This document shows, piece by piece, positions 1 through 12,271 of a stretch of DNA of 64,000 bases. The position numbers were made by a program, and so were the translations under genes. This stretch comes from Amphirosellinia nigrospora (lineage: Eukaryota; Ascomycota; Sordariomycetes; Xylariales; Xylariaceae), in the NCBI GenBank assembly GCA_004123355.1, contig SCHM01000003.1, forward strand, positions 2,108,001 through 2,172,000. Reading direction: 5' to 3'. Below the pieces are notes generated by a model. The model searched no databases, was not told the origin of the DNA, and saw nothing but the letters and a program-made list of their open reading frames with translations. Numbering within the stretch: the first letter of the stretch is position 1; each line of letters opens with the position of its first letter.

Positions 1-3000
1 TGTAGCTTGGCAGATCCGAAAGATATATTGACGCTAACTATATTAGGAAGAGCTATCAAATATCTGCCCCTATTGTGATCTATCATGCTAAGCCGTTCTT
101 CTCATGCTTACACTACCTAATAGAATACAGTTGAGCAACTCGAGCCGACAACCAGTCAAATAGTCAAGGGCCTACGTAGTATGTACATTTTCTCACACCT
201 AGAGATAAGTACATACTGTCGATTAATTGTGGTATGCGGCGTTGCTATTCGTGATAACTCGCCTCTATGTCCAACATTTCCGAGACAATTATAGCGGTCT
301 ATACCGCCTGGTCAAATTACACGCTTCCGAGCAATCTTCTTCATATGAGGGCAATTTTGCTCTACCATGCAATAACTATTCCAAAGTACCGTGACGTCAT
401 GGTTCGCCGCCTAGATCATAATAGCAAAAGCAATTTGGGTATAACCGAGAGCCTTGGCATCGCGAACTGTTCATATGCGAACTCCGGGTTTGTAGCTTAA
501 CAATCTACTGACTACGTCACTGTGGACTCTTGACATTGAGGAGCTAGAAACGGCGTTGAAACTATAGAGAGCTTCAATTGGAAAAATCCAACTGCTCTAT
601 TATGAATACTACCTAAGCACTTACCCGAAGCCGGTATCCTAGTATAGTGCAGAACGGCCATGCTAGTAGTGATAGATACTAGTGCTGGTCCGTCTTGGGT
701 TATGAGCTATGAAAATTTGGCACGAAATATGGTCACACGCTCCCCAGATATAGCCTCGTGCGAATGCCTTATCCCCGATGCGACGGAGTAAAACCGATGC
801 GTTCAATACCCCGAGAGCATCAACGGTATACCGAGGCATGTATCCGCTTCTACGCGACACGCCAGCTATACTTACTTTAGAGATATTTCTTTCACTTGGT
901 GTGCCGTGCTATTCTAACTAATGCCTCCATTCCGTCGTGTTCTTAGCTAGAACAAGGGCTTATCGAAGGGCTTAGGTAATGATCAATTTTTATAATAATT
1001 CTTCTTGGAATCATGGCGCCATGCAGGTCCATCCCCTCGTCCCCTTCAAGATAGGAGAAATATAGTCGATATACCCAAAGGCTTTGTCTCTTCCTTCCTA
1101 TCACTCTCTATTTCGGAGTACGGAGGTCGGGAGTCACACTCGGAGGCTCCCATAGAGTCCGAGACCTCCGCCTATACAAAAACGTTGTGTGACTACAGAT
1201 AGGCGACATTGGCTGTTTTCAATGAGGACTCCAGGGTCTAGCAGTCATACATAAACGTGAACTCCTTAAAGGGCATGTCCAGTGATACAAAGCCCACGAA
1301 GATCTAGTTTTTCGCGACTATCATCAGTATTGAACACAAAAACCTCGTTATAGTTGAGCCGAAGAGGTCACCTGTTGTCGGGGCTTCAGCTTCTCCTTGC
1401 AATAATCCAGCTCGTCCGCAGTATGCCGTCTACCAGCAAACGGTAAAATTCACCCTTGGGCCTTGCGGTAAAAGGCGAATCGGTTATGAGAGTCATAATG
1501 ATGAGCATAAAAGGTCGCGTATGTAAACCCCATAGCGAAGGAGATAGTGCTCCTGGTACTAGATCCGCTTTCAGACAATACTCCAATCATCGAAGGCGAA
1601 GGAGCTGATGTGATAATGGGTATATCTCGAATATGGTTTATCCGAGGCAAACTGCTCACCCGGAATTACTAATAGCTGAATCATGTTAGGCTGGCGTAAC
1701 GTGGGCAAGATGCCGTAGCGAATCGATTAATTGTCTCAAATTTCCTCCAACTGCGACATGAGGGTGACTCACCATTGAGTGTATGATTACGTGAGATTCC
1801 CCATTGGCAGCATCGTCGTACGTGTGGTTATCAAACTCTTTTATTCGGGATTGCAAGTCGCTAGCGGTCAATGGCACTGGCTCAGACATCAAGGAGGCCA
1901 CTCTCATATTGAAGGCGCCAGGAGATAAAAGACCCTCTCAGCATCGCGCAAGGGACAAATTATGGCTAGGTAATAAGGTAGTAATAGGTATTGGCTCGAG
2001 ACTTAAGGTGTACCACCTACCTAGACGAGCAACAATTAAGTATTTACGAAACTCTTTCATGCCAATCGATATTGGCTCTGAGGTTTACCTGCTCAAACCA
2101 GTACCTTACTACGGCCCGTCGCGGTTGCACAATGGCGACTACCTGGTCCAATGATTTCATGACAAACTGAAACTGTACGACTAAAAGCTGATATGTCACG
2201 ATCTACGCAAGGGTAGGGTGTAAACATCTGTTGTTGCACAGAGGACCAGTGAAGTCATCTCCGTGGGCTCTACGTGACCATATGGCTATATACGAGGAGT
2301 CTCTTTGTCTAACTGATCTCTGATCCCTGTTCCTGGCATGATATCTGCGAGTAAGGAATCAGATTGCAATGTGGCGATGGTGTTGTGCTGTGCTGGTGTG
2401 CCGTATTCGGATGATATGAGTCGCAGCTGGCTGCGACGGCCGACGTACCACAACTTTTCGAGTGATTCGGTTTCATCTCTCTTGCCGCTATCCGTTGCGC
2501 AACGCAAGTCGACTAATGCATCAATGAGTAGTATATCGATTATCAGATCAGTTGCCATGTCGTGATTGCCACTTTCATACCGCCCTTTGTAGCGTGACTA
2601 GGTGATGACACGAATATCTAATCAGGAAGCAAGTAGAAAATAATGGAAAGTTTGAAAGATGACTCTCTCTGTGTGACAGGTTGAGTATACTGGGTAAACA
2701 CTTGTAAAATTTCTGTGACTGTAACGAGTTGACGTCCCAAAAATAGGCGTACGTGAAAGCTGTTTACCCACGAATAATCCTCGATAGGGTGAATAAGGGA
2801 CAGTTTATTGTGGCTGCGAAAGGACCTAAGGAATGAAGTTGCTATGCTACCATGTATCCATGGCGCATAAAGGAGGTAGCTACCCTCGCCACCTTATGGG
2901 CCATGCTCAGGTGACTTTGGAAGCAAGGGGCATAATATACTCAAGATTATTTTCTTATATTGTGACCATTCTGAAGCATTTCGACTATCACAAATATGCT

Positions 3001-5354
3001 CACATGAAACTCCGCCAACGTTGTAAAACAGGTCGCGGCGGTAAACAGTGCTTTGGCTCACTAATGTCATTTTTGAGCCGTTTGTTAGGCAAGGGCTTTC
3101 GTTAAAGACACTCTATTTGACGCACACACGATTGGCTATCAGCAGGTGTTTTGAATACGTTGACTGCCCGCGGTTGTCTGATTAGTCGAATCGTAATATT
3201 TGCTGTTTCCGTTTGCTACAGCCGTATTTGCCTATCTTCTTTCTTGATAGGCCTAGACTATGTGTCGGAACATCGGAAAATTAGGTGCTCGTCGAAAATG
3301 TGAGACCCAACTAGCGAGGACTAGTCACGAGCATAGAAGATGCCGTTTTGGGTGATGTTCCACGGGCGCGTATATGGCCGAAGAAGGTTGCCGTGGTCAG
3401 GTGTGAGTTTCTTGTACTCATTTTTCCTCGGTTTGCTCACTTTAAGAGCGACAATACTCTTTTGGGATAGATAAAAGTCCCATGGTAGGCCTGTATGCGG
3501 CTCTGAGGCAGTCAGCCGAGCCATGTTTGGGATAATAACTATTGACTCAATGTTGCGGTGTGCTAGGATGCGCGAGGTGGCACTGAACAGACTTGATATG
3601 AGGGATATGACTAAGGAAAGGTCGGATTCAACCGGCAGGGAGGGCGGCGATATCAGGTATGCCTGCTATTTCTTCGACCAGACTCATTTCTTAGTGATGC
3701 CAATATAGATGTGTTGCCTACCTAGGCAGTGTGACCTCTCATATTTCGAGGCTAAATAAGTGACGAGCTCAGGGCAATCAACATCGAAAGCCTGGTTACT
3801 TGTCGTAATATGCGCAAAATCATGAGGTATCGTAATTCGTGGGTAGGATCGGGGTGGTTGCGGGCATCATTTGCTCTTTTCTTTGCCAGCCAAGGAGAAA
3901 AGATGAAAGCATATGATCCCTGGTCACCCTTGGCCTCATTTCTATCCGCTGGCATATGTAGTCACACTGAGTCTTGTCTCTCTGGAATCTGAATTTTGGC
4001 CGGGGGCACCACAGGTGTGAGGATGGTTCAAGTTGTGACTTATCATATCCAGAAAGAAAATCAGACCACAATGAAAATGTATGTACGAAGGGTGTGTTGC
4101 ATGGCTCCTCAGCGATGACTGCCTACTTATGTACACAGATAACTATACAGGACCAATAGATACAAGATTAGGTATATACTTGGATCGGTCGGAAGCCAAC
4201 AAGGACACAAATTGCTGTGGCCAGGGGAATAATGAGGTTATCAGTGGTTATTCCTCGCCACTATTTAGTACTCCTTCCTCACCGCCGCATTTCTAACTAG
4301 TCTTGACCCTCATCTCGCTTGTGGCATGGATGCATTTTGCATGGGTCCTCTTGTATACTATTTGATACTTCTACGCCACAAATGCCTGATTTCTCAATAC
4401 GGCGCGTCCCAAATTAAGTACTCAGATGAAGGACATAGTATCACAATTGCCCTTCAAAAGCCTGGGTTTGCCTGAGAGAGTAATGAGGGTGCCGAAATTG
4501 CTAACCTAGAGAGAACGGGGAATGGATAGGTAATATAAAATCCCTGTAAGTAAGCGAAGTTCCGGTCTGTTGGTTCCCTGTATGTACGAGACCATGTGGA
4601 TCGCCTTGGCGCTTTGAGACGTGGCGTGGCCCCACGAAACTACTTAAACCGTAGATAATTGAATCAAATGTAGCGGAGGTATTCCATGTTAATACGTTAT
4701 ATGTAGACCAGACCAGACTCACTCGAAAACCTAACAATCTGTAGAAATCTCTTTTTTAGCTACCTGAGTACACAATTCGTGGTATAAAACCTACCTATCT
4801 ACTGTCACCTACCTAATAGGCGGGGACCTACAGGCGCTCAACATTGGGCTACAGCGGTATACTTATCTCCAGGTACTACGTGTGGGCACTGGCTGCTGCT
4901 GTAATAACAAGCTTAACGTTGATGGGCGATACCTACCAGCTGATTGCGTTAAACCACTTAATGGACCAAATAGGCACCTAACGACTTGCACCTACTCTAA
5001 TTGAGTACTTACTTGGCACTTACGGTTTTGAGATATCGGAAGGCGTGAATCTACCGGGACGCACTTCCCCAGACCATCACTACTCAACATCAGCTCAGTC
5101 TACCTGGTACTTAAGCAAGCACTTTCCACTTTTCATGCTTGAATAAATCTCTTTACATCAAAACTGCCCCTTGCCTTCACACCTTCGCACCCTTTTTGCT
5201 ACAAGAAAGAACATTGCTCCTTCGGCGCTGTACTTTCTGGGTCACTTACCGGGAATGTTCAAACTCTTGCCTACACACTCAAGATCGCCTCGCTGACATA
5301 CATACCCACACCACTTACCGATGGACATGATATATGGGCTGAAGAAGACGCAAC
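1..5354. other. gene-free stretch
   Basis: No open frame here carries a recognisable domain or a convincing exon chain, and the longest are about 116 codons with random-looking composition. Base composition is mixed, with no obvious tandem arrays, LTR-like ends or transposase motifs. The last 600 bases before the gene at 5355 are enriched in ACCTACC-type words (for example around 4790-4820 and 4930-5000), which could belong to its upstream region. I see nothing else that can be named. Confidence 0.6.
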
Positions 5355-8300
5355 ATGAGTTCATCACGTCTCGAGGGCTTCTCCCGAACTTGGGCGAAGA
5401 AGGAGAAACTGACGGCTGATTCGCACTGGGAAGAAATTACTGACTATATGCACGAGATACACCAGAAAAAGCAACGGGCTAGAGAAAATGCACGGACTTA
5501 TCTGGAAGCTTTATATAACCAGGACTTAACACCTGCAAAATTCGACGATGAGGCTCGGAAGATAAAAGAGAACCTTGATGCTGCTATAGAATCTATCGAT
5601 AAGGAAGGCATCGACATAATACGTGGCATAGAGGAAACACAACGGAAAGAAAGGGAGATCATAAGAAGGCTTACCATGAAGCATTGGCTGCTAGACGATT
5701 TATGAACGATCTTTCACCTAACCATTTGGCTTCACCAGTCTTTGCAAGTACATCCTCCGAACCTCCTTATGGTGACCCTACCAATAGTGGTACTCCTCCG
5801 GCCACGGCTCCTGGAGAGAAGGATCAACCAGCAGTGCCCGAACACTTCTCTTGTGCTGTCCAACGTGAGTTTACCACCAATGGTACGGAACAATACATCC
5901 TGAAATATAAGACTGAAAATCGCAAAGCGTTGCAAAGAATCGTGGAACGACAGGCCGATCCATCACGAACATCCGTTACTACGCCTTCGATCCCCGGCAA
6001 TAAACCAGGGCCTTCTAGGAGTATCACTTTCGATGAAGTGTACCAAAATGGTGAAGCGAAACAGTGCGTTCTTTCCTTCTACCCTCTTTTTCTCTGTTCT
6101 GGTGAATCTATCCATCTCAGCTGTCGCATATCACTGCATGGCACTGGGTCCATAAAGGTTCTATCGGGCTCTTACTACAACAGTAATATCTAACTCTTAC
6201 TTTCCTATAGTAAAGACACCATTATCGAATTTCCACCTCTGAGTCGTCAATGGTACATCATCAAATGCGAGGAGCATGAGATGCGATTTGGCCAAAGGCC
6301 TCTTGCGGGAGCCGCGAAACACCTTAATGGCAGACTACATGGCGGCCTAGAGAAGAGTTGGCATGTGGCGGTTGAAATGCTTGGTTACCGAGTAATCGAT
6401 TGCACTGAGGAATTAGCCGCGCTGAATAATAAAGTAGTAGTCGAGGCTTTTGCTCATGGTTATAAGCCTGTGAGCATGATCAACCCCGTAAGTGCTGGCA
6501 AAATCCACATGTTAGATCATAGCAACTGAGGGCCATATCATAGGAGAGGAAGATAAGACGGAAACAAAACTCAGAAACGATCACAGATGCGATACGAGGA
6601 ACCCCACAGAGCGCCCGCCATGGACAGATGCTGTTGATACCCTTAGGAAGGGAGCGAGATATCACAGACTAGCATAGGACACAAGAGTACCCGGTCACCC
6701 CCGAAAAACGACGCAAAGGACTGGGGGAAAAACCAGCTGAGATCATTACGAACCCGAAGACGTTTCACGTTTACAATTGTTTTTGGAAAGACCATGACCG
6801 CCTATATCCGGTCATGATTCTTGCTTGGGACGATCAGAAACCTGGTGGGCTCGAGCATGACCTCGCTGAGACTGGACTCTTAGACAAGAAATCTAATCCA
6901 CCCAACTGCTATATTTATAAAGATACAGATAGTGGCAAAAATAAAGCCATTGCTGGTTGGGCAACAGGCTTCGAAGATGGTGGCTCTAAGGTTAATCAGA
7001 GGAAGTTCCCCGCTATGTTCTTGTAAGTTGTAAGCTCCCTCCTTTGTCCTTGTCCTATTATCGAGTTTTAAAGACTTAAACTGACTTTACTTTAGTCCTG
7101 ATAAAGCAGTTAGCTGGGTTTCTGCTAGTCTCTTGAGCAAATTTCCGCTGTTTAAACCAGACCCTCCAAATAAGAAAAGCCATCCTTTTAACGTGGCTCG
7201 TCGTTGGATTGCCAAGAACGAAGGATTTTCTTCGTGGGAGGAATTTGAGCAGGCTCGAAAAGATGAAGCCCGAGGTACGCTGGTAGATCCTAACTTTTGA
7301 CATATAAAACAAATCCATGAACTAAAACGCATCTAGAGAAACGAGAGCAGTTGATTATGACTCCATCAGTTTCGCCCTTGTCAGATATGGACGACACCAA
7401 AAGCGACCCAGGTACAGAGAGCTCTGCGGAGTCTTACACTTCTCATACTACAGAAAAGGTGCTGCAGGAATTACAGGACAAAGCTGGCGAAATCCCTGGC
7501 GATAGTGATTATGCTGGTTCTGATGTGGATAGTACTTTGGAAGATGAGCTTGAGGAATGGGAACAAACCGAGACTGACGGACGGCCATGGGCGTGGTACG
7601 ATTTACGACAAAAAACACAAACCACGCCACCCCAGGAAATGGAGTTGTCTACTCCTACGCCCGAAAATACCCCTTCAAATAATAAGGCTATGTTATGCGT
7701 CGAGGAAGGCATGAGGATAGCGCGCCGCCCGTCCGTGCATGCACGCACGCAAGACGATGACAACTTAGCAAAAGACGTCCCAGACGCTGGAACCTCATAT
7801 CCAGAAGATCTCCCGAAAGAGACGATAGAGAACTCGACATATAATGACAACGATAAGCCCTTGAGAAATACACCGGTGACAAACGTATTTGCCGCAGATG
7901 TAGTAAATCAAGCGACTCCCCACTGGAGAGACCGATCTCACGGGATACTACTGGAGATGAGAAACAGTCGCGTCGAAGGGGACTTTCGGGCCATTTCATG
8001 CATGCCGGCAGGGCAATTATACCGGCCTTTCGTCGTCCCCAGCCGAGCCAGAAAGTCTCCCAAAGGGAATGAAGCGGGCAAGGTCTAAGGAAGGAGCCGA
8101 AACAGATAACAACACATCCATACAAGGGAGCGCTAAGAAACCTAAACAGACCGTGGAAATCACTACTAACCAAGCGACCATGTCTACAGATTCGGGACCA
8201 CTAGCTGTCGTACCGCCATTCAAGCCCAAAGAACCCTGGGGCCCGCGGTCTTTGAGCTGTCTTCTTACAGTAAGGGCGTTATCTCCTGGAACCGCCAGAG

Positions 8301-8601
8301 CGAGGAGATTTCTCTGAGGCTCTATTATGGGGAAGGCGACAGAATGGTCGGCACCGTAGACGGCCCAGTAGACGTTATAATAGATCCAACGACCTTGAGG
8401 GGAATTATGCGAGAAGAGATCCCGCAATCCAAAGGCAATGTTGTTATTACGTTACTTAGCAAAGACCCGGGCGATGCTTCGGTGAAGGTCGTGTTCGACC
8501 GTCCTGTAGGTAGCAAGGTGGATATTGGAAAGGTTCAGTCGCGGAATTTTCTTCGGTGGATTCGGAGGATTGTCCCAACCCTCCCACTCTTGGAAGGTTG
8601 A
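5355..8601 (+). CDS. large unrecognised protein with Cys/His zinc-binding-like module
   Basis: I do not recognise a named family, but the pieces read as one gene of roughly 950 codons. The N-terminus (5355-5660) is a charged coiled coil rich in Lys/Glu. A Ser/Pro linker follows, then an intron at about 6064-6210. Next is a module starting WYIIKCEEH, with AAKHLNGRLHG about 20 residues on, so a C-x2-H plus H-x5-H pattern that could bind zinc. Later exons contain YPVMILAWDD and AIAGWATGFEDGG, two blocks with the look of a conserved domain, then introns near 7024-7095 and 7275-7336. The tail is acidic and Ser/Thr-rich, followed by a compact C-terminal block from 8245. The frame shifts by one base near 5665, 6672, 8068 and 8244, at or beside short runs of one base. 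I read these as sequence errors, but pseudogenisation is possible. Function unknown. Confidence 0.6.
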
Positions 8602-10052
8602 CCAAAAGCTAAGGAAATAACGTCTGACAAGGCGCAGGGATAGGGGCGGTGGAATAGATTTACGATCTAAGAGATCAACGGCGCCCTACGATATACCGAC
8701 TTAAAAAAACAAAAAGGGCGATGTGTACTTAACGATTAAATTCGTGGGTACCGTTACAAGCCGAAGGATGCGTATATTTATTCATGCCCTATTGTATCTC
8801 TACGACTGGTAATTGCTACCCAAGGATAGATAATACCTAGATAGACAGTGTGTTTGGGTGGTTGCGGCAACCCTGAACTTTTAAGTCTGATGACATGTGA
8901 AAATGCCAAGCTCCATTTCGTGGCCGATGCCGACATGAGGCAAGATTCCCCACATGTTCGGCCTACTGCGAGCAAGACATAGGTACAGTAGGCCGGTATT
9001 TAGAGCTCCAAGATTAGGTTAGACTAACATCACAAGACCTCAATACTAATCTTTAAGCCTAGGTTATTGTCTGGCTCTGCTTAAACATGGCCGATGGCAG
9101 CTGACTAGTTGATAGGCGTGTTTCAAACGTGCCAATCGTTCTTTCATGTAAAGGTTTGGGCTGTCTACGGACACGCTGACAACTATCACGAAGGGAATAA
9201 GCTCGTGCTCAAACCTTTGTGGCCCCTTGCGTTTTCTCTGTTAGACTCAGCACTAAACGCCGAATCATAATCAACTCAGCTACATACTTTTTTTCTTTTT
9301 TCGTTTTTCATTTTTCGGTTTGGCTTACTTCATCTACCGGTTATCGGATGACGTCGGCTTTGCGTGGAATGGCAGTGACTCGAGCGACCTACTACTTTTA
9401 TTGCAACACCTGAACCTCGAAGGGAGCCTCGAAGGGAGCCTGTAGCTTGCCCAGGCAGGAGCCTGACGGCATCTAACAAGGAAGGAGTGGTACCTAGGAC
9501 CTAGGTCGGTGGTACCTACAGTATAGGTATAGGCCTCAACAGGTACTGCCTGGAATCTGGAATCTGGAAGTTTTAACCGTCTCCAACCTCCTTCTCTCCT
9601 CTGTCATCTAGCCCGTATGGCTGCACTTGTAAGTCGCATGAATAAGTGAATTCATTTCGTCACGCCTACCCATTACCCATTTTATTTAGCCAGCCACATG
9701 CGAAAGCGACAGGAACAACAGGCCCAATCAACCTATCATCCCTACCACCCACCCACTTCCCCTTTGGGCGCGTTAAGTGGTTCGCAGCCGCGGTCGCAGT
9801 CGCAGTTGCAGGCAGCGAGCGAGTGTCGCTTCGGCATCATCCGTCAACTGTCGTCATCGCGCCATCTTCACCATCACCATCACCATCCATCCACTCATCC
9901 ACCCATCCACCCTTCACACATGCAAGAAAACAAACCACCATACCATCACCACGAATACCTCCCCTCCATCGCCGACTAGACCACCGCCCTAATCGCAATT
10001 GCCCAGCTGACATGCAACCTCGTTCTGCTGCGTGCTATAGGACATACCCTGG
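8602..10052. other. intergenic stretch with short direct repeat and microsatellite
   Basis: No gene recognised. A 12-14 base unit (CTCGAAGGGAGC) is repeated in tandem at about 9415-9440, and a GGAATCT unit at about 9550. Around 9490-9530 there is a dense cluster of TACCTAGG/CCTAGGT words. From 9860 to 9920 a CCATCA/CCATCC microsatellite runs into a CT-rich stretch that probably forms the 5' leader of the peroxin gene starting at 10053. Open frames across 9646-10056 are His/Pro-rich products of that repeat and are not believable as protein. Confidence 0.5.
9860..9920. repeat. CATC-type microsatellite
   Basis: Imperfect run of CCATCA, CCATCC and CCACC units seen directly in the sequence. It lies 130-190 bases upstream of the peroxin start, in probable leader or promoter DNA. 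Confidence 0.75.
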
Positions 10053-12012
10053 ATGACGCACATGTCGACTCCCAGGTCCACGCCTCGTCCTCGTCCCCGT
10101 TCCGACGTCGACGCCGACTTCGACAGTGTCGCTAATCCTGCCGCTCCCATCTCGACGCCCGCCTCCGCCTCCGCCTCTGCCTCTAATCTCTCGCCACCCT
10201 CATATGCCCCTCCGACCTATGCTTCCTTCTCGCCCGCTACCCTCACTTCCAATGCCGCCGCCGCTGCTGCTAAGCGCACATCCACGATTCTCGTTCACCA
10301 GAAATCTCCCCTGCTCCTAGCAACTCCCCCTCAGGTCACCCGCGCCCTCGCCTACAGCCATCCCTTCTTGCTCCCCTTGAATAAGCTTGTCGGCCTGCTG
10401 AGTTGGACTACTGGTGACCCCTGGGAAAGCTTCCTATTCCTTGCCGCCTTCTGGGCCATCGTGCAATATGGTGACAACGTCTTACGCTTTGCTGGGCCCA
10501 TCGTGGCCGTCGTCGGTATCAACCGGCATGTACCCGCCGCTACAGCCCCCTGTCAAGCAGCGGCTGGGCTGAGCATCCGAGCTCGGCTAATAGCAAGGAC
10601 AAGAAAAAGGGCAATAGTGCTGCCTCGGCTAGCAACCAGGCAGGTCCAGGCCATCTGAGAAATGCCAGTGAGGCTACGAGCACGCGGCATCAGAAGACCC
10701 TCGACGAGATTGTCGATACCCTCAGGGTCTTTACATCACGTTGTAACATCTTGCTCGAGCCGCTACGTGAGATGACGGATTTCCTGTCCACCAACGCACC
10801 GCCACTAGTGCGACAACCCGACCGGCGCTCACCACGCTCTTTATCCGCATCCTGACCGTCACCCCCGTCTGGGTTGCATTGACCCTACCGCCCTTACGCA
10901 TCATCACGACAAGGCGGATTGTTCTCGTCTTTGGCACCCTGGTGTTGAGTTGGCATTCCAAAGTCTGCAGGGTGACGCGAACATTACTATGGAGAAGCGC
11001 GACGGTACGGAAGTTAGCTCAGTGGATAACCGGCTTAGAGTTTGAAAGCCCAGTCAAGCTCGAACCGGGGCAGAAGGAGAATATGAACGGCCAGGCAGCG
11101 CAACCAAAAAAAGCACACGAGGCGGCCAAGATATCCTCCTCGGCTTTGACGGAGGCTCTCAAACGCAGCAAACTGGGTGCTAAGGACTCGGGGGTCCGCT
11201 TCACGTTTATACTGTACGAGAACCAAAGACGGTGGCTAGGCTTGGGGTGGACAAATAGTCTGTTTGCTTATGAGCGTGCTGCCTGGACGGATGAACAGAA
11301 CAACCCTGTCACGCCAAAGGATGAGTTTGAGTTGCCCGAAGTCGAGGATGGCCGCGCCAAGTGGAGATGGGTTGAAAGCAGCAAATGGCGCGTCGACGGA
11401 GTGCCGGACATAGACGAGGCAGACTATGATGGCGAAGCTGGGCGGATGGGTTGGATCTTCTATGATAATAAGGTATGTCTTCGTGACGGGTTTGATACGA
11501 ACATCTCTCTTTGCTAAGTCTTTCTCGTAGTGGCAGAATGGTCGAAGAGGAAGCGATGGCTGGGGTCGCTGGACAAGGAGACGGAAGTGGTATCGGGACG
11601 CAGAACTGGTTGAAGTCGTGGAAGAAGACCTGCCTTCACCGCCGCCACCTGCGTTGCCAGCACGACCGCAGCCCATCACAGTGTCTTCAGCTCCCAATAA
11701 CGGCGACTTGGGGCACTGTTATCTACATCCGCGCCCGCGGGCACCCACTCCGAGGACAAGCCAAAAGACGAGGACGACACAGTCTCGCTCCTCAGCACAT
11801 CTTCCAAATCGGCGAGATTCCGATTTCCCGGTCCGTCGCTCCGGCGCCGTACGACGGGCGAAACCCAGCGCTCAAGGAGAGCGAGCGAGGCCGCCAGTGT
11901 ACGGTCGCATGACGACGATAGTACGCTAGATCCCGCCTTGGAGTTGGAGATTCAGGGGCACCATAGGGATCTCGGACAGGGGCATCGGCGACGACGTCCA
12001 AATGGGCCTTGA
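10053..12012 (+). CDS. Pex23-like peroxin with dysferlin (DysF) domain
   Basis: Integral membrane peroxin of the Pex23/Pex24 and yeast Pex30-32 type, which acts in the ER and at ER-peroxisome contacts to control peroxisome number and size. After a Ser/Pro/Ala-rich leader comes HQKSPLLLATPPQVTRALAY, then hydrophobic segments (SFLFLAAFWAIVQYG and PIVAVVGI) and the family motif RRYSPLSS near 10540. A second hydrophobic stretch lies around 10830-10930. The DysFN part is at 11200-11340 (FTFILYENQRRWLGLGW), and after a short intron (about 11473-11530) comes DysFC with GWGRWTRRRKWYRDAELVE. The tail is acidic and Arg-rich, ending at the stop at 12010. One-base frame breaks near 10530, 10796 and 11720 split the frame, while protein similarity continues across each. 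The start at 10053 is the first ATG, with 10062 also possible. Pex23 versus Pex30-like naming is uncertain. Confidence 0.85.
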
Positions 12013-12271
12013 GTGAAGATAGGATTGCGAAGATAATTGGCGGTAGGCGCAGTGAAATATTTGACTATGGTTTACTTTTTGGTCAGGGTTGGTGGGCATA
12101 GGTGGCGTTTGGTAGATACCAAATTTGATTATTGGGTTTATCTTTTTATTTTACCTTTTCTGTCTTACTATGTGCTCCTATCTACAGTATTCCCAAATCT
12201 CCACGAACCGTTATAAATATGAATATTCGGACTGGTTGTATGTTCGTATGCATTTTGACTTCATTTGCCCC

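Noticed and set aside
1804-2154. 116-codon plus-strand frame
   Set aside because: No domain, no intron partner and random-looking composition in a gene-free region.
7509-8427. minus-strand frames of 113-161 codons
   Set aside because: Opposite to the unrecognised gene at 5355, whose exons have consistent phases; no independent support.
9646-10056. 136-codon His/Pro-rich frame
   Set aside because: Translation of a CATC microsatellite and CT-rich leader rather than a protein.
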